Below, one piece after another: positions 51,921 through 61,620 of a stretch of DNA of 64,000 nucleotides. Location of the stretch: positions 1 to 64,000 of the forward strand of contig CALKZY010000019.1 of the NCBI GenBank assembly GCA_938002965.1. Direction: 5' to 3'. The notes under the pieces were generated by a model. The model was given only the letters and a program-made list of their open reading frames with translations. It had not been told where the DNA came from and made no database searches. Source of the stretch: an uncultured Acidimicrobiales bacterium. Lineage in GTDB: Bacteria; Actinomycetota; Acidimicrobiia; Acidimicrobiales; SZUA-35. Both the position numbers and the translations under genes were made by a program. How positions within the stretch are numbered: the first letter of the stretch is position 1; every line of letters starts with the position of its first letter.

Positions 51921-53601
51921 TTACTCGTTGAGGCCGTTGATCTGCTGGTCTCCGAACTCCATCGACGTCACTGTCGTCCAGGCTGCTTGTGCCGCCGGGT
52001 CGTGGCCGGCAATGGCCCTCAGGAACGGTTCTTGTCCGATGGCCAACAGAGTGCCGGGCTGGGTAGCGGTGATGGTGGCGGTGCGGTTGACATTGGCCAG
52101 AAGTGCGACTTCGCCGAACGAGTCGCCTTTGGCCGCGGTTCTCATGTGCTGGCCAGACATTGTGACGTCGAATTCACCCGACATAACTGCGTAGAACTGG
52201 TCGCCTGCTTCTCCCTGTTGAATGACGACGGTCTCGGCCGCCACCTCCATCATGGTGGACTGGCGGGCCACTGTTTCCAGTGCCATGGGGGGTAGAGGGC
52301 CGAAGGCCGGCACCCGTCGAAGCAAGTCCATTTCGACCAAAGGCACCGTGGCGGTTAGCTCCGCCTCCTTCACTGATCGACGGGTGGCGACGAGGAGAAT
52401 GATGTAGCCGGCTCCGATGACCTGAAGAGCAAGTAGGGGGCCCCGATAGGAACAACATCAGCTGGGCCACGATCGAGCCGGTCAGTATCCCGACCCCTGA
52501 GCCGAGTTCCATGAGGGCGAAGACGGCGCCGATGGAGTCATTGTCAGCCGATCGTTGAAGTAGGGCTCGGGCGACAACCACAACCAGGAACCTGGCCGCA
52601 CCCAGGGCCGGAAGCCCGATCAGCATCGGGGCAATCGTCCCGTCAGCAATCGACAATGCCAAGGTGATGAGGAGTACGGCCGCTCCAGCCGCCGCCAGCC
52701 CGGAGCTCAGAGCAGTAGCCAGTTTGCCGGTTCGGTGGGCATGAGCGCTGAGGAGCACTGCTCCCAATGCGCCGACCCCAAAGAAAGTGGACATCAGGCC
52801 GGGGGCGGTGTTGTCCATCCCCAAGGTTTCAAGGGCAATCACGACGAACAAGATGTCGAGGGAGCCGACGACCCCGAACTGGAACCCAATCAGAGCGATC
52901 AGGGTAAGTGATCCTTTTCGTTCCTTGAGCTGGCGCACCGCCGCACCAAACGTTGACCATGGTGACGCTGGAATCTGTCCGGAGGGCCCAGAAGCGGGGG
53001 CGCCTCTTTTGTGGTCGATGAGGTGTAGCCCTATCGTTCCGACGAGCAGCAAGCCGAAGCCTATGAAGACGACCGCCGGGCCGCCGAAGTACATGAGAAT
53101 CGTCGACAAGCCGGGTCCGGTCAGAGCTGCGGCGGAATCGCTGTGTCCCAGCCAAAGGTTGGTGGTTGACAGTTGCTGGGGCCGGTCGGCCAGCGTGGGG
53201 ATCAACACCGCCTGGCTTGGTCGGAGCAGGGTGAAGGAAGAAAGGGCCATGACCGATCCGGCCAGCATGAGCGCCAGTGGTAGCTCCATGGCGATGGCCA
53301 CCCCCGCCAGCAGACAGCCGGATGCTTTGAGAGACAACGCCAGCAGTCGGGCTTGATTGGCCGGCAGCCGTGCTATGGCCAAGCCGGCGATCGGCGAAGC
53401 GCCGATGGTCGACGTTAGAAGAACGAGCGAAGCCACGCCGGTGCCGGTCGCTCCTCCTTGTTCGAAGGCGTAGACGAAGGCAGCGATGTAGACGGCCCAT
53501 TCGGCTGAGGCGGCCACGAAGTGGCCTGCAACCAGTCGTCGTAGCGGAGATGTCCACGATGTGCCTCGCTCGGGGCCGCTAACGCTGTTCTCCTCCGACA
53601 T
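51921..53601 (-). pseudogene. MFS transporter fused to a C-terminal cyclic-nucleotide-binding domain, frameshifted
   Basis: The start MSEENSVSGPERGTSWTSPLRRLVAG leads to about 11-12 helices of an MFS protein (LLTSTIGASPIAGLAIARLP, FGVGALGAVLLSAHAHRTG). Near 52436-52444, at a GGGGGCCCC run, the frame is lost. The other frame continues LLALQVIGAGYIILLVATRRSVKEAELTATVPLVEMDLLRRVPAFG and a full cNMP-binding domain (VVIQQGEAGDQFYAVMSGEFDV, DSFGEVALLANVNRTATITA) to 51921. Repaired, the product is about 560 residues: an MFS permease whose tail would sense cAMP or another nucleotide. The homopolymer location fits a sequencing error as well as real decay. Confidence 0.85.
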
Positions 53602-53692
53602 GACGAGGGTACTGTAGCAGTCACGTCGGAGGAGAACAGCAATCGGCCTGGTGACAGAACTGTGGCGACTTTTAGGCGGAAAGAAGAGAAGC

Positions 53693-53722
53693 TTGCCAAT
53701 TGTACGGTCATTCGGATATTAT
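53693..53722 (+). promoter_or_regulatory. Sigma-70-like promoter for the MBL-rhodanese gene
   Basis: TTGCCA (53693-53698), 18-base spacer, TATTAT (53717-53722). It lies 45 bp before ATG 53768 in a region with unusually low G+C. Confidence 0.55.
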
Positions 53723-53767
53723 CGGCTAAACAGGCTGAAAGCCTTCGCTTACCCGGAAGGGATTCCC

Positions 53768-55159
53768 ATGATCTTCGAGCAGCACTATCTCGACTGCCTT
53801 TCCCAGGCCTCCTACTTCATCGGCGACGAGTCGACCGGTCGAGCGGTCGTGGTTGACCCCCGCAGAGATATCGCCCCGTACATCGAGTCGGCGGCCGAGC
53901 ACAACATGTCGATCGAGAAGGTCATCGAGACCCACTTTCACGCCGACTTTCTTTCTGGCCACCTTGAATTGGCGGCTGCTACAGGGGCCGAGATCGCCTA
54001 CGGGTCGAAAGCCGAAACAGAGTTCGAGTCACAAAAACTGGACCACGGCCAACGAATTTCGTTGGGGCAGGTTGAGCTGGAGATCCGCCACACTCCGGGC
54101 CACACCCCGGAGTCAATCAGTGTCGTGATCTACGAGAACGCCGACGACGAAACGCCGTACGGTGTCTTAACCGGCGACACACTCTTCATCGGCGACGTAG
54201 GACGCCCGGACCTTCTTTCGTCCAAGGGCGTCACCTCCGAGGAGCTGGCCTCCATGTTGTACGACTCACTTCATGAGCAGCTGATGACCCTGCCCGACGC
54301 GACACGTGTCTACCCTGCGCACGGAGCGGGCTCAGCCTGCGGCAAAAGCCTGTCCACCGACACGTCATCCACCATTGGCGAGCAACGGGTTGGCAACTAT
54401 GCGGTCGCCCCTATGAGCAAAGACGAGTTCATTCAGGCGGTTACCGAAGGCCAGACGGCCCCTCCGGCCTACTTCGCCTTCGACGCAATGTTGAACCGTG
54501 AGCTACGACCGCTCCTGGACGAGCAAGCGGCGCCGGTTGGCTTGTCGCTCGAAGAGGTGATTGCCCACCAGCGCCGTGGTGCCGTGGTGCTCGATACCCG
54601 CGACCCGGTCGAGTTCGCCGGAGGCCACCTAGTGGGTTCGGTCAACATCGGAATGGCTGGCCGATACGCCGAGTTCGCCGGTGGCGTGCTCCAACCCGGC
54701 GCACCCATTGTGCTTGTCACCGATTCGGATATGGAACGTGAGGCCAAGAATCGCTTAGCTCGCATTGGTTTCGACTCGGTAGTTGGTCATTTGGCCAACC
54801 CCACCGAGGCTTTGGCCAACGCCCCCGAAGAGGTCAAGCGCAGTTCGCGAGTCGACGTCGCTGGGCTTCAAAGCGCCATCGGTAACGTCGACGACCTACA
54901 GCTGGTGGACATCCGACAGCCTGGCGAAACAGAGGGCGGCATCATCCCAGGGGCGATCACAATCCCGCTTACCCGCCTGAACGAGAGGCTGGCCTCGCTT
55001 GATGCGTCGAAGCCCACGATTGTGTACTGTGCGGGAGGGTACAGGTCATCAATTGCCGCCAGCCGAATGGCGTTGGCCGGGTTCGGTGATATCTCGGACC
55101 TTCTCGGTGGGTACGGTGCCTGGCAGGCAGCTCAAACCCCAGCGACATCGGGCGCTTGA
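53768..55159 (+). CDS. MBL-fold hydrolase with two rhodanese domains (persulfide-dioxygenase-like)
   Basis: 463 residues from ATG 53768. The metallo-beta-lactamase domain (1-245) has metal ligands in ETHFHADFLSGHLELA (HxHxD), RHTPGHTPES, GVLTGDTLFIGDVGRPDL and YPAHGAGSACG; the spacing is that of persulfide dioxygenase (ETHE1/CstB). Rhodanese 1 (about 270-360, VVLDTRDPVEFAGGHLVGSVNI) lost its active Cys (VTDSDMER). Rhodanese 2 (about 375-460) keeps it in IVYCAGGYRS. CstB-type proteins oxidise persulfides and release thiosulfate, so sulfide or thiol detoxification is the likely role. Confidence 0.9.
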   Translation: MIFEQHYLDCLSQASYFIGDESTGRAVVVDPRRDIAPYIESAAEHNMSIEKVIETHFHADFLSGHLELAAATGAEIAYGSKAETEFESQKLDHGQRISLGQVELEIRHTPGHTPESISVVIYENADDETPYGVLTGDTLFIGDVGRPDLLSSKGVTSEELASMLYDSLHEQLMTLPDATRVYPAHGAGSACGKSLSTDTSSTIGEQRVGNYAVAPMSKDEFIQAVTEGQTAPPAYFAFDAMLNRELRPLLDEQAAPVGLSLEEVIAHQRRGAVVLDTRDPVEFAGGHLVGSVNIGMAGRYAEFAGGVLQPGAPIVLVTDSDMEREAKNRLARIGFDSVVGHLANPTEALANAPEEVKRSSRVDVAGLQSAIGNVDDLQLVDIRQPGETEGGIIPGAITIPLTRLNERLASLDASKPTIVYCAGGYRSSIAASRMALAGFGDISDLLGGYGAWQAAQTPATSGA

Positions 55160-55210
55160 AAGTCGTGAGCGTCTAGCACCCTTTGACCGATTCGGGTAGC
55201 GAAACCAGCA

Positions 55211-56466
55211 ATGAACGAAGACGACGTAACTGGAGAAGTGCTCGCCTGGTTTGAGCAGGCATGGGACCCCACGTTGTCGCTGCTGAGTTGGCGTCAACGC
55301 CTAGTCGATTCCGGGTGGGCTGTTCCGTCGTGGTCACCAGATTGGTTTGGGTTGGGTTTGCCAGCCTGGGTCGAAGCCGTGGCCCATCGGGCAATCCGCC
55401 GCTCAGGAGGGGTGGCCTTGCCGTTGGGTCCGGGCGCAGGCCTGGCTGCACCGACGTTGTACGAGCACGGTTCCGACGAGCTTAAAGGTCGGCTTCTTCA
55501 ACCCACACTGACTGGTGAGATGGAGTGGTGTCAGCTGTTCAGCGAGCCCGGTGCCGGGTCCGATCTGGCCGGTTTGAAAGCAACCGCGGTGCGCGACGGC
55601 GACAACTGGGTGGTCAACGGACAGAAAGTCTGGAATACCAGCGCAGACCATGCTGACATGGCCATTCTGGTAGCCCGCACCGACTGGGACGCGGCCAAAC
55701 ATGCAGGCATCACCTACTTCGCACTCGACATGCATCAACAGGGAGTCGAGACCCGCCCTATCCGGCAGATGAACAATCGTCAGTCATTCAACGAGGTCTT
55801 CATGACCGATGCCATCATTCCCCACGCCAACATTGTCGGTCGAGTGGGCGACGGCTGGCGGGTAGCCCGAGCCACCCTTGCCCACGAGCGCAGCTTCACA
55901 ATGACCCGCGATGTCTACTTCAAACCTGGGGTGGCCGGCCGGGTCATCGACCAAGCGCGAGCCGAGGCGGAGCTCTATCTCAAGACCTACGAGTGGTACC
56001 CTCAGCGCAAGGGGCGCTTCGATCTTCTGACCGAACGGGCTGTCGCTGCCGGGGCCGACAACGATCCGGTCGAACAAGAGCAGTTGATGCGAGTCTGGGC
56101 TTTTGAACGAGCGTCGTCGTTGACCGCCGAGCGGGCCCGGGTCATGCGAGACCTCGGTCACCCGCCGGGTCCTGAAGGTTCTATTGGGAAGCTGGCGTTG
56201 TCCGAGGTCGCCCGGCGATGCAACGATATGCACAGCTCGTTGTTGGGAGCCGACGCCATGCTGGCCGCGGGAGGCGATGATCCAATTCATGACGCCGTCG
56301 CCGAAGTGTTGATTTCGACGCCAGCCCAGTCCATCGCCGGTGGGACCGACGAAATTCAAAAGAACATCGTGGCCGAGCGGATGCTGGATTGCCCAAGGAG
56401 CCATCGGCCGATCGGGGCATGCCGTATCGCCAGGTGGGTCGTGTCGACTCGTCCGGCGAGGACTAG
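55211..56466 (+). pseudogene. Acyl-CoA dehydrogenase, one-base frameshift near the 3' end
   Basis: Starts MNEDDVTGEVLAWFEQAWDP. Typical blocks: WCQLFSEPGAGSDLAGLKATAVRDGDNWVVNGQKVW (FAD signature), NNRQSFNEVFMTDAIIPHANIVGRVGDGW, and the C-terminal TPAQSIAGGTDEIQKNIVAERML. The natural end is then out of frame: GLPKEPSADRGMPYRQVGRV to TAG 56464-56466; one G appears missing around 56385. As it stands, the ORF runs on to 56626 with a meaningless Arg-rich tail. Because only the last 25 residues are affected, the protein may still work. It probably oxidises a branched- or aryl-acyl-CoA, since the catalytic Glu position cannot be fixed by eye. Confidence 0.82.
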
Positions 56467-56951
56467 TCGTCCGCCTTCACCACGATGTCTATTGTGTCGG
56501 CCACGGCGACGGCTACGTGGAACCCGTCTCCCAGTTGCACGCAAAGTTCGTGAGGTCCGGGTTTCAATTCGAGCTCGACCTTTGCCGCCCCTGTACCGAC
56601 ATGGACGGCGTCGTCGTCGCCGATGACGACACCGGGACCGAGACAGCCGTTGTCGACGAGAACGTGGAAGTGGGCCTCGCCGTCGACAGTGCGTCCTTTG
56701 GGAGCGAGCAGAACATTTGAGACGTCAACCTCGACGATGAAGGTAGCCGGAACCTCCTCACCGTCGCTCGGGGAGATGATCGTGATCGACGGCTCGCCGT
56801 CACGTGAGGCTAGGGCTCCACTCAGCTGGGCCTCGGCCGCTGCGGAGCGAATTGGAGCGGTGTCGCGCACGCAACCTGTCGTTAGCACGGTAGCAGTAGC
56901 CGCGGCGGTCAATGACCACCAGCGGCTGCGGTTGCGAGATGAGAACGTCAT
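56463..56951 (-). CDS. DUF4399 lipoprotein
   Basis: 162 residues. Lipobox after SLTAAATATVLTTGC (Cys about 27). Then a short linker and the DUF4399 domain: ITIISPSDGEEVPATFIVEVDVSN, EAHFHVLVDNGCLGPGVVIGDDDAVHVGTGAAKVELELKPGPHELCVQLGDGFHVAV. The histidine-bearing strands (HFHVL, PGPHELCVQLGDGFH) may bind metal. Overlaps the GGDEF-EAL gene by 4 bases (ATGA), so the two are translated together. Anchored outside the membrane; function unknown. Confidence 0.88.
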   Translation of the reverse strand: MTFSSRNRSRWWSLTAAATATVLTTGCVRDTAPIRSAAAEAQLSGALASRDGEPSITIISPSDGEEVPATFIVEVDVSNVLLAPKGRTVDGEAHFHVLVDNGCLGPGVVIGDDDAVHVGTGAAKVELELKPGPHELCVQLGDGFHVAVAVADTIDIVVKADD

Positions 56952-59773
56952 GCCGGGGCTCCAGCCATCGAGGTGTCATGCCGCTGAATCGGCGACTCCA
57001 TACGGTTGGATGCCGGTTTCGGACTCGTACCTGGAGGCAGCCGGCGAGCATCGCGGCCCAGAAGTGAGGTGGTCTCCGCTTTGGGGGAGGGTTCACCCAA
57101 CAAGAAGCCCTGGTAGAAGTCGGCTGCGGCTGCCTGCAGGTACGCCAACTCTTCCGATCGTTCGAGCCCTTCGACCACAACGCTGAGCCCGAAGGATGCG
57201 GCCAGACTGATCACGGCACTCACGATGGCCTGGTTATCGGTGTCGGACTCGACCTTGGTGACGAAACGTCGATCAACTTTCAAAATGTCGAGCGGCAGAT
57301 CTCGTAGATAGGCCAGCGACGAGTGGCCCTGGCCGAAATCGTCCACCGCGATGCGAACCCCGAGTTCGCGCAATCGGCGTAGCCGCTCGACGTTGGATGT
57401 CTGGTCGGTCATCAGGCCCGTCTCCGTCACCTCAAATACGATGAGACTGGTGGGGCATCGAGTCTCTTCTAGGATTCGCCCGACCTGTTCGATCAATCCG
57501 TCGTGTTCCAACCATTCGGTCGACATGTTGATGTGAACCTGACCGGGTACGTGTCCGGTGTCCAACCAGCCTGCGATGTCTCTGCAGACCTGTCGGAACA
57601 TGGTCGCGTCCAATTCGGGCATGAGATTCAAGTCGGTGGCGATGGGCAGGAACCGACCGGGCTTCACCAAACCCCAGTGCGGGTGGTGCCAACGGGAGAG
57701 TGCTTCAAAGCCTGCCAAGCGTCGACCGCCCTCCGACCAAATTGGTTGATACCACGGTGCCAATTGGTCTCCCGAAATGGCGGTCCGAACGGCCTCGCGA
57801 ACTTGGCCTGCCACCAGGGCACGGTTTCGCAGTTCGGGATTGGAAACCTCGACCCTGCCGCGTCCGTTACCTTTGGCCTCGTAGAGCGCCTGGTCGGCCT
57901 CGTTGAACAACGCCCTGGGGTCTAAACCGGGCCGGGACAGCGCGGCACCGATGCTGACACTCGGAGTCAAGATGACGTCGAGGTAGGCGATCGGTTTTGA
58001 CAGCTCGGCGACCATCCGTTCGCCAAGTTGAGCCAGAATTCTGCTGGATGCAACCCCGGGTACGAGGGCGAGAAACTCGTCGCCTCCGAAGCGACCGACC
58101 GCTCCGCCCACCTGGGACGCTATTTGTTGAAGGCGGTGAGCTTGCGTGGTGAGCAACTCGTCGCCGGCCATGTGGCCGTGAGTGTCGTTGACCTGCTTGA
58201 AGAAGTCGAGATCGATGTGCAGGAGTCCGAACGGTTGGTTCGGTGTCTGCCTTCGGGGTGACTGGGTGGGATCGTCGTTCGACAGCAGGTCACCGGCGAT
58301 CATCAGGCGGTCGACGATGGCACCGCGGTTGAGGAGACCCGTAAGGTCATCATGGTTGGCCTGCCAAGCCAGCTGATCGCTGTCCTCGGACCGCTTTCGA
58401 GCCGTCTCGATGAGGCTAAGAGCTGTTCGTCGGTCGGCTGATGACGGCTGTTGGCGGGTGCTCTCAGGATCGATGGCCACGATGTCCGGTAGGCCAACGC
58501 TGGCTGGCACTTCGGTGCTGAAACGGTAGAGAGGTTGCCCGTTGGTGTCTACCCCAAAGAGGTCGATCACGTGATCCAGAACGTCGTCCAGATCGGCACC
58601 TTGGGCGATGGCATCGAGCGTTGCGGCCTCGACCATCTGAATGTGCTCGCGGGTTTCAACCTGCGAGATCATCTCGTCGAACGCTTGGGCCAGATGGCCC
58701 AGCTCGTCGTTGCCTCCGACTAGGGAAAAGGTCGGCGAGGCGCGGCGTCCGTCGGCCAGTTGGCGTACTTGGTCAGTCAGAATCGATAGGCGGTGGACGA
58801 GCCGGTAAGCCACGAAGAACGTCAGGAGCAGGGCAACCAGAATGGCACCTCCTACCAGCAGCACAGTGGCTTGCCTGATCTCGGAGGCGGTCTGCACCGA
58901 CCCCGCCATCGCCATCTCAATCTGCTGTTGCTCAAAGTCTATGCGATTGGTCAGCCGGTCGAGCCAGACGTCGCTGATCTCCCGCCATTCCTGGGCGTCG
59001 ATCTCGGGTAACTCATTGAGAAGGATCTGCAGTCGGACATCAATGAGGGGCTTGGGAAGAATCAATTCACCGATGTCCGGTCGAGCCCTCTGTTGCGATC
59101 CACTCAGCCTGATCAGGGCAAATTCGAGCTGTTGGTCATGGCGCGCCGGAGAGGCAATGGCTTGACTGTGTTGCCCCGGTGCCCACTGGCGGTAGGTCAA
59201 TGCCAGTTCGACCACAAGGCGTTCGTTGAGGTGCTCGCCCCGGGCTTCGATCAAGGCCAGTAGGCCGAGCAGGCTTTGTTGCCCCTCGGCGTCGTCCAGC
59301 AGTGATGCCTGGACTGTGAGTGCCCGGATCAGTTCAGAGCGAATCGTGGTGTAGCGGTCGCTGACCTGCAGGGGCGAGATCTGCCTGGAGACGATGTCAG
59401 GTCGAAATCCTACCGAAGCCTCAATGGTGGCGGCAGCGATTGCCAGATCGAGATCGAATTGATCCTCATTCAGAATCTGCTTGAGTTCTGCCAACTCGGC
59501 ATCGGTCTGCCGGGCGGCGTTGCGAAGACGTTCGGCCTTCCTGCTATCGCTGCTGTTCCCGCCGCCTGGTTGCGGGGTGACCATTTGAGCTGCCACCAGC
59601 GCTTCGTCGCCAAGCGCTTGGTCGAGGCGCGCAACCTGCTCGGCCAAGGTAACTACCTTCATTGCGCTCAGGGCATCGCTGTAGTGTTCATTGCGATCGA
59701 CAACCACAAGGCTCGTCAAAGCGATGACGGCCAGCGTTGGCAAAATGAGCAACGCGAATAAGCGGAGACGCAC
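56948..59773 (-). CDS. Membrane GGDEF-EAL cyclic-di-GMP protein with a NIT-like sensor
   Basis: 941 residues. TM1 (LRLFALLILPTLAVIALTSLVVV). A helical outside domain (30-300) resembles nitrate/nitrite-sensing NIT domains. TM2 (ATVLLVGGAILVALLLTFFVAYRLV), HAMP (LADGRRASPTFSL), then a coiled coil and GGDEF (VGRFGGDEFLALVPG, intact, near residue 563). EAL is intact by eye: GFEALSRWHHP (688), INMSTEWL, VFEVTETGLM, IAVDDFGQGHSSLAYL, LKVDRRFV and VVEGLERSEEL. Both synthesis and breakdown of c-di-GMP are possible. A short outside lipoprotein gene overlaps its end. Confidence 0.93.
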   Translation of the reverse strand: MRLRLFALLILPTLAVIALTSLVVVDRNEHYSDALSAMKVVTLAEQVARLDQALGDEALVAAQMVTPQPGGGNSSDSRKAERLRNAARQTDAELAELKQILNEDQFDLDLAIAAATIEASVGFRPDIVSRQISPLQVSDRYTTIRSELIRALTVQASLLDDAEGQQSLLGLLALIEARGEHLNERLVVELALTYRQWAPGQHSQAIASPARHDQQLEFALIRLSGSQQRARPDIGELILPKPLIDVRLQILLNELPEIDAQEWREISDVWLDRLTNRIDFEQQQIEMAMAGSVQTASEIRQATVLLVGGAILVALLLTFFVAYRLVHRLSILTDQVRQLADGRRASPTFSLVGGNDELGHLAQAFDEMISQVETREHIQMVEAATLDAIAQGADLDDVLDHVIDLFGVDTNGQPLYRFSTEVPASVGLPDIVAIDPESTRQQPSSADRRTALSLIETARKRSEDSDQLAWQANHDDLTGLLNRGAIVDRLMIAGDLLSNDDPTQSPRRQTPNQPFGLLHIDLDFFKQVNDTHGHMAGDELLTTQAHRLQQIASQVGGAVGRFGGDEFLALVPGVASSRILAQLGERMVAELSKPIAYLDVILTPSVSIGAALSRPGLDPRALFNEADQALYEAKGNGRGRVEVSNPELRNRALVAGQVREAVRTAISGDQLAPWYQPIWSEGGRRLAGFEALSRWHHPHWGLVKPGRFLPIATDLNLMPELDATMFRQVCRDIAGWLDTGHVPGQVHINMSTEWLEHDGLIEQVGRILEETRCPTSLIVFEVTETGLMTDQTSNVERLRRLRELGVRIAVDDFGQGHSSLAYLRDLPLDILKVDRRFVTKVESDTDNQAIVSAVISLAASFGLSVVVEGLERSEELAYLQAAAADFYQGFLLGEPSPKAETTSLLGRDARRLPPGTSPKPASNRMESPIQRHDTSMAGAPA

Positions 59774-59839
59774 AGCACGTCTATCGGCAGCTGGGTAGGC
59801 GGCCTAATGGATTTGTTGCCGCTGCCAGCTGGGGTCGCG

Positions 59840-60493
59840 TTACACGAACCAGGCCCACGTCTCCAGCGATTCGCGATCTGACACCAGGGAGTTGACCGGT
59901 TCGGCTGGATCGCGGTGGCCGACGGCCATGCCACAAAAGAGCATGAGCTCGTCGGGTGCTTCGACGAATGTTCGGACGGCGTTGGACTGCATGGCCCAGG
60001 CCTCCTGCGGGCAAGTGTCGAGTCCTGCTTCGGTGGCCAGCAGCATGAATGTTTGGAGGAACATCCCGAGGTCCGACCATTGGGGTGGTCCCATTACGCG
60101 GTCGACAAAGCAGAAGAAGCCCGTTGGCGCACCGAAGAACTCGAAGTTGCGGGCCATGTTGCCCAGCCGGGCAGCACGGTCCTCGCGGTCGATACCTAGG
60201 AGGCCGTACATGTCCTCGCCTACCTTGAATCGCGAGTCCCGGTACGGGGACTTCAGCTTGGGTGGGTAGATGGCGTATTCCGGCTCGGACTGTTTAGGCG
60301 CTGCTTGGACATGTTCGAGAAACGACGGCATTGTTGCCGAGGTGATAACTGCTACCCGCCACGGTTGCACGTTTCCACCCGACGGGGCACGGGACGCTTT
60401 CTCCAGCAGCGTGCGGACAAGATGGTCGTCGACGGGTGTCGATTTGAAGCGACGGATCGAACTCCGGGCGTTCACAGCTTCGCTTACGTTCAT
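59840..60493 (-). CDS. Nitroreductase-family flavin oxidoreductase
   Basis: 217 residues, starting MNVSEAVNARSSIRRFKSTPV, the family's Arg-rich FMN site (RSSIRRF). Other blocks: LLEKASRAPSGGNVQPWRVAV (the SG-N-QPW block), WSDLGMFLQTFMLLATEAGLDTCPQEAWAM (dimer/FMN region), ELMLFCGMAVGHRD. It uses NAD(P)H to reduce nitro-aromatics, quinones or flavins. 67 bp from the GGDEF-EAL gene and 42 bp from the MBL gene, all on the minus strand. Confidence 0.9.
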   Translation of the reverse strand: MNVSEAVNARSSIRRFKSTPVDDHLVRTLLEKASRAPSGGNVQPWRVAVITSATMPSFLEHVQAAPKQSEPEYAIYPPKLKSPYRDSRFKVGEDMYGLLGIDREDRAARLGNMARNFEFFGAPTGFFCFVDRVMGPPQWSDLGMFLQTFMLLATEAGLDTCPQEAWAMQSNAVRTFVEAPDELMLFCGMAVGHRDPAEPVNSLVSDRESLETWAWFV

Positions 60494-60535
60494 GGTTCTG
60501 AATCCTCTACAGACGGCATCGGTCTGGTTTGTTGA

Positions 60536-61504
60536 TCAACCGACGGTTCGTCGTCTCCACTCGGTTGCCATCGCCCCGAAGATATCGACTATGCCTGCAT
60601 GTTCTGCTTCGGGGTTGCCGTACTGCCGGTACAACGTGTTGACGTTTACGGCGATGCGTTCGGCATCGAGCCAGTCCGAGTACGGGCCCAAGTCGATGTC
60701 GTGGGCGGCGTCCTGCCAGTTCATACCGTCGGCGAATCGCAGTCGGGCTTGGTCGTCGATGTAGGTCAGATACTCTTTCACCCGCTGAACGCCGGCGGCA
60801 TCGGTGAGCGGCCCGTGGCCGGGCACGATGGTTTCCGCCCCCATCTCAAGGATCTCGTCGCAGGCAGCGATCCAATTGTCCACCGGTCCGGCCCAGATCA
60901 GCGGTGTACCGTCAATGAACAAGATGTCGCCGGTGAAGACCGTGCTGTCATCAGGCACGTGGACCAAGACATCGCCGGCGGTGTGGGCCGGACCCACGTT
61001 GATCAACTCAACCGGTTTGTCTCCAACTACGAGGTCGAGACGGCTTTCGAATGTTCGGGTCGGGTTGCGAATGTCGATCTGCTCAAAGTCGAATGGACTG
61101 AAGATGTCGAGCAGGTAGTCGCCTAGCTCACCCATGTCGGGGGCGGCTCTCATGATTTCGGCCAGGAATGCGGGGTCGGTTTCTTCCATCTCCGTCGAGG
61201 TGGCGGCGGAGGCGATGATCTCAGCATTGACGACGAGTCCGTTTCCGTGGCAGTGGTCCCCGTTGGCATGAGTATTGACCAGGGTGTTTATGGCCTCGGG
61301 GGCGATGCCGGTGGCGCCGGTCATGGCCTGAAGCATCTCGGCCGTCAACACCGAATCGAACAGTGTGTCGACTAAGAGTGCGTCGTCTCCATCGACGATG
61401 ATTCCGGCGTTCGACCATCCCCAACCGCCATCCGGTTGCATCCAAGCCCAGATGCCGTCACCGGTCTCGACCAAACCCCGCTCGTAGTTGCCTTGTGAAG
61501 CCAT
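60536..61504 (-). CDS. MBL-fold metallohydrolase (HxNxDH variant)
   Basis: 322 residues. LVNTHANGDHCHGNGLVVNAEII: the usual HxHxDH reads H-A-N-G-D-H, so the second His is Asn. Other ligand blocks: NVGPAHTAGDVLVHV (His), GDILFIDGTP (Asp), VPGHGPLTD (His). The subgroup with Asn at this place is known from many actinobacterial open reading frames; it probably binds one or altered metal ions. The start GYERGLVETGDGIWAWMQPDGGWG region is hydrophobic-sided. No partner gene suggests a substrate. Confidence 0.88.
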   Translation of the reverse strand: MASQGNYERGLVETGDGIWAWMQPDGGWGWSNAGIIVDGDDALLVDTLFDSVLTAEMLQAMTGATGIAPEAINTLVNTHANGDHCHGNGLVVNAEIIASAATSTEMEETDPAFLAEIMRAAPDMGELGDYLLDIFSPFDFEQIDIRNPTRTFESRLDLVVGDKPVELINVGPAHTAGDVLVHVPDDSTVFTGDILFIDGTPLIWAGPVDNWIAACDEILEMGAETIVPGHGPLTDAAGVQRVKEYLTYIDDQARLRFADGMNWQDAAHDIDLGPYSDWLDAERIAVNVNTLYRQYGNPEAEHAGIVDIFGAMATEWRRRTVG

Positions 61505-61620
61505 CGCACAATGGTAGAGCAGGCTGTTCGGTCGACCCAGACCGCTTCGTCGGGTAAGCTATCTCCCTCGTGGGGCTCTGGTTGTAGAACCAAAACTCGG
61601 GTCTGTTACTGTTGCCGCGA

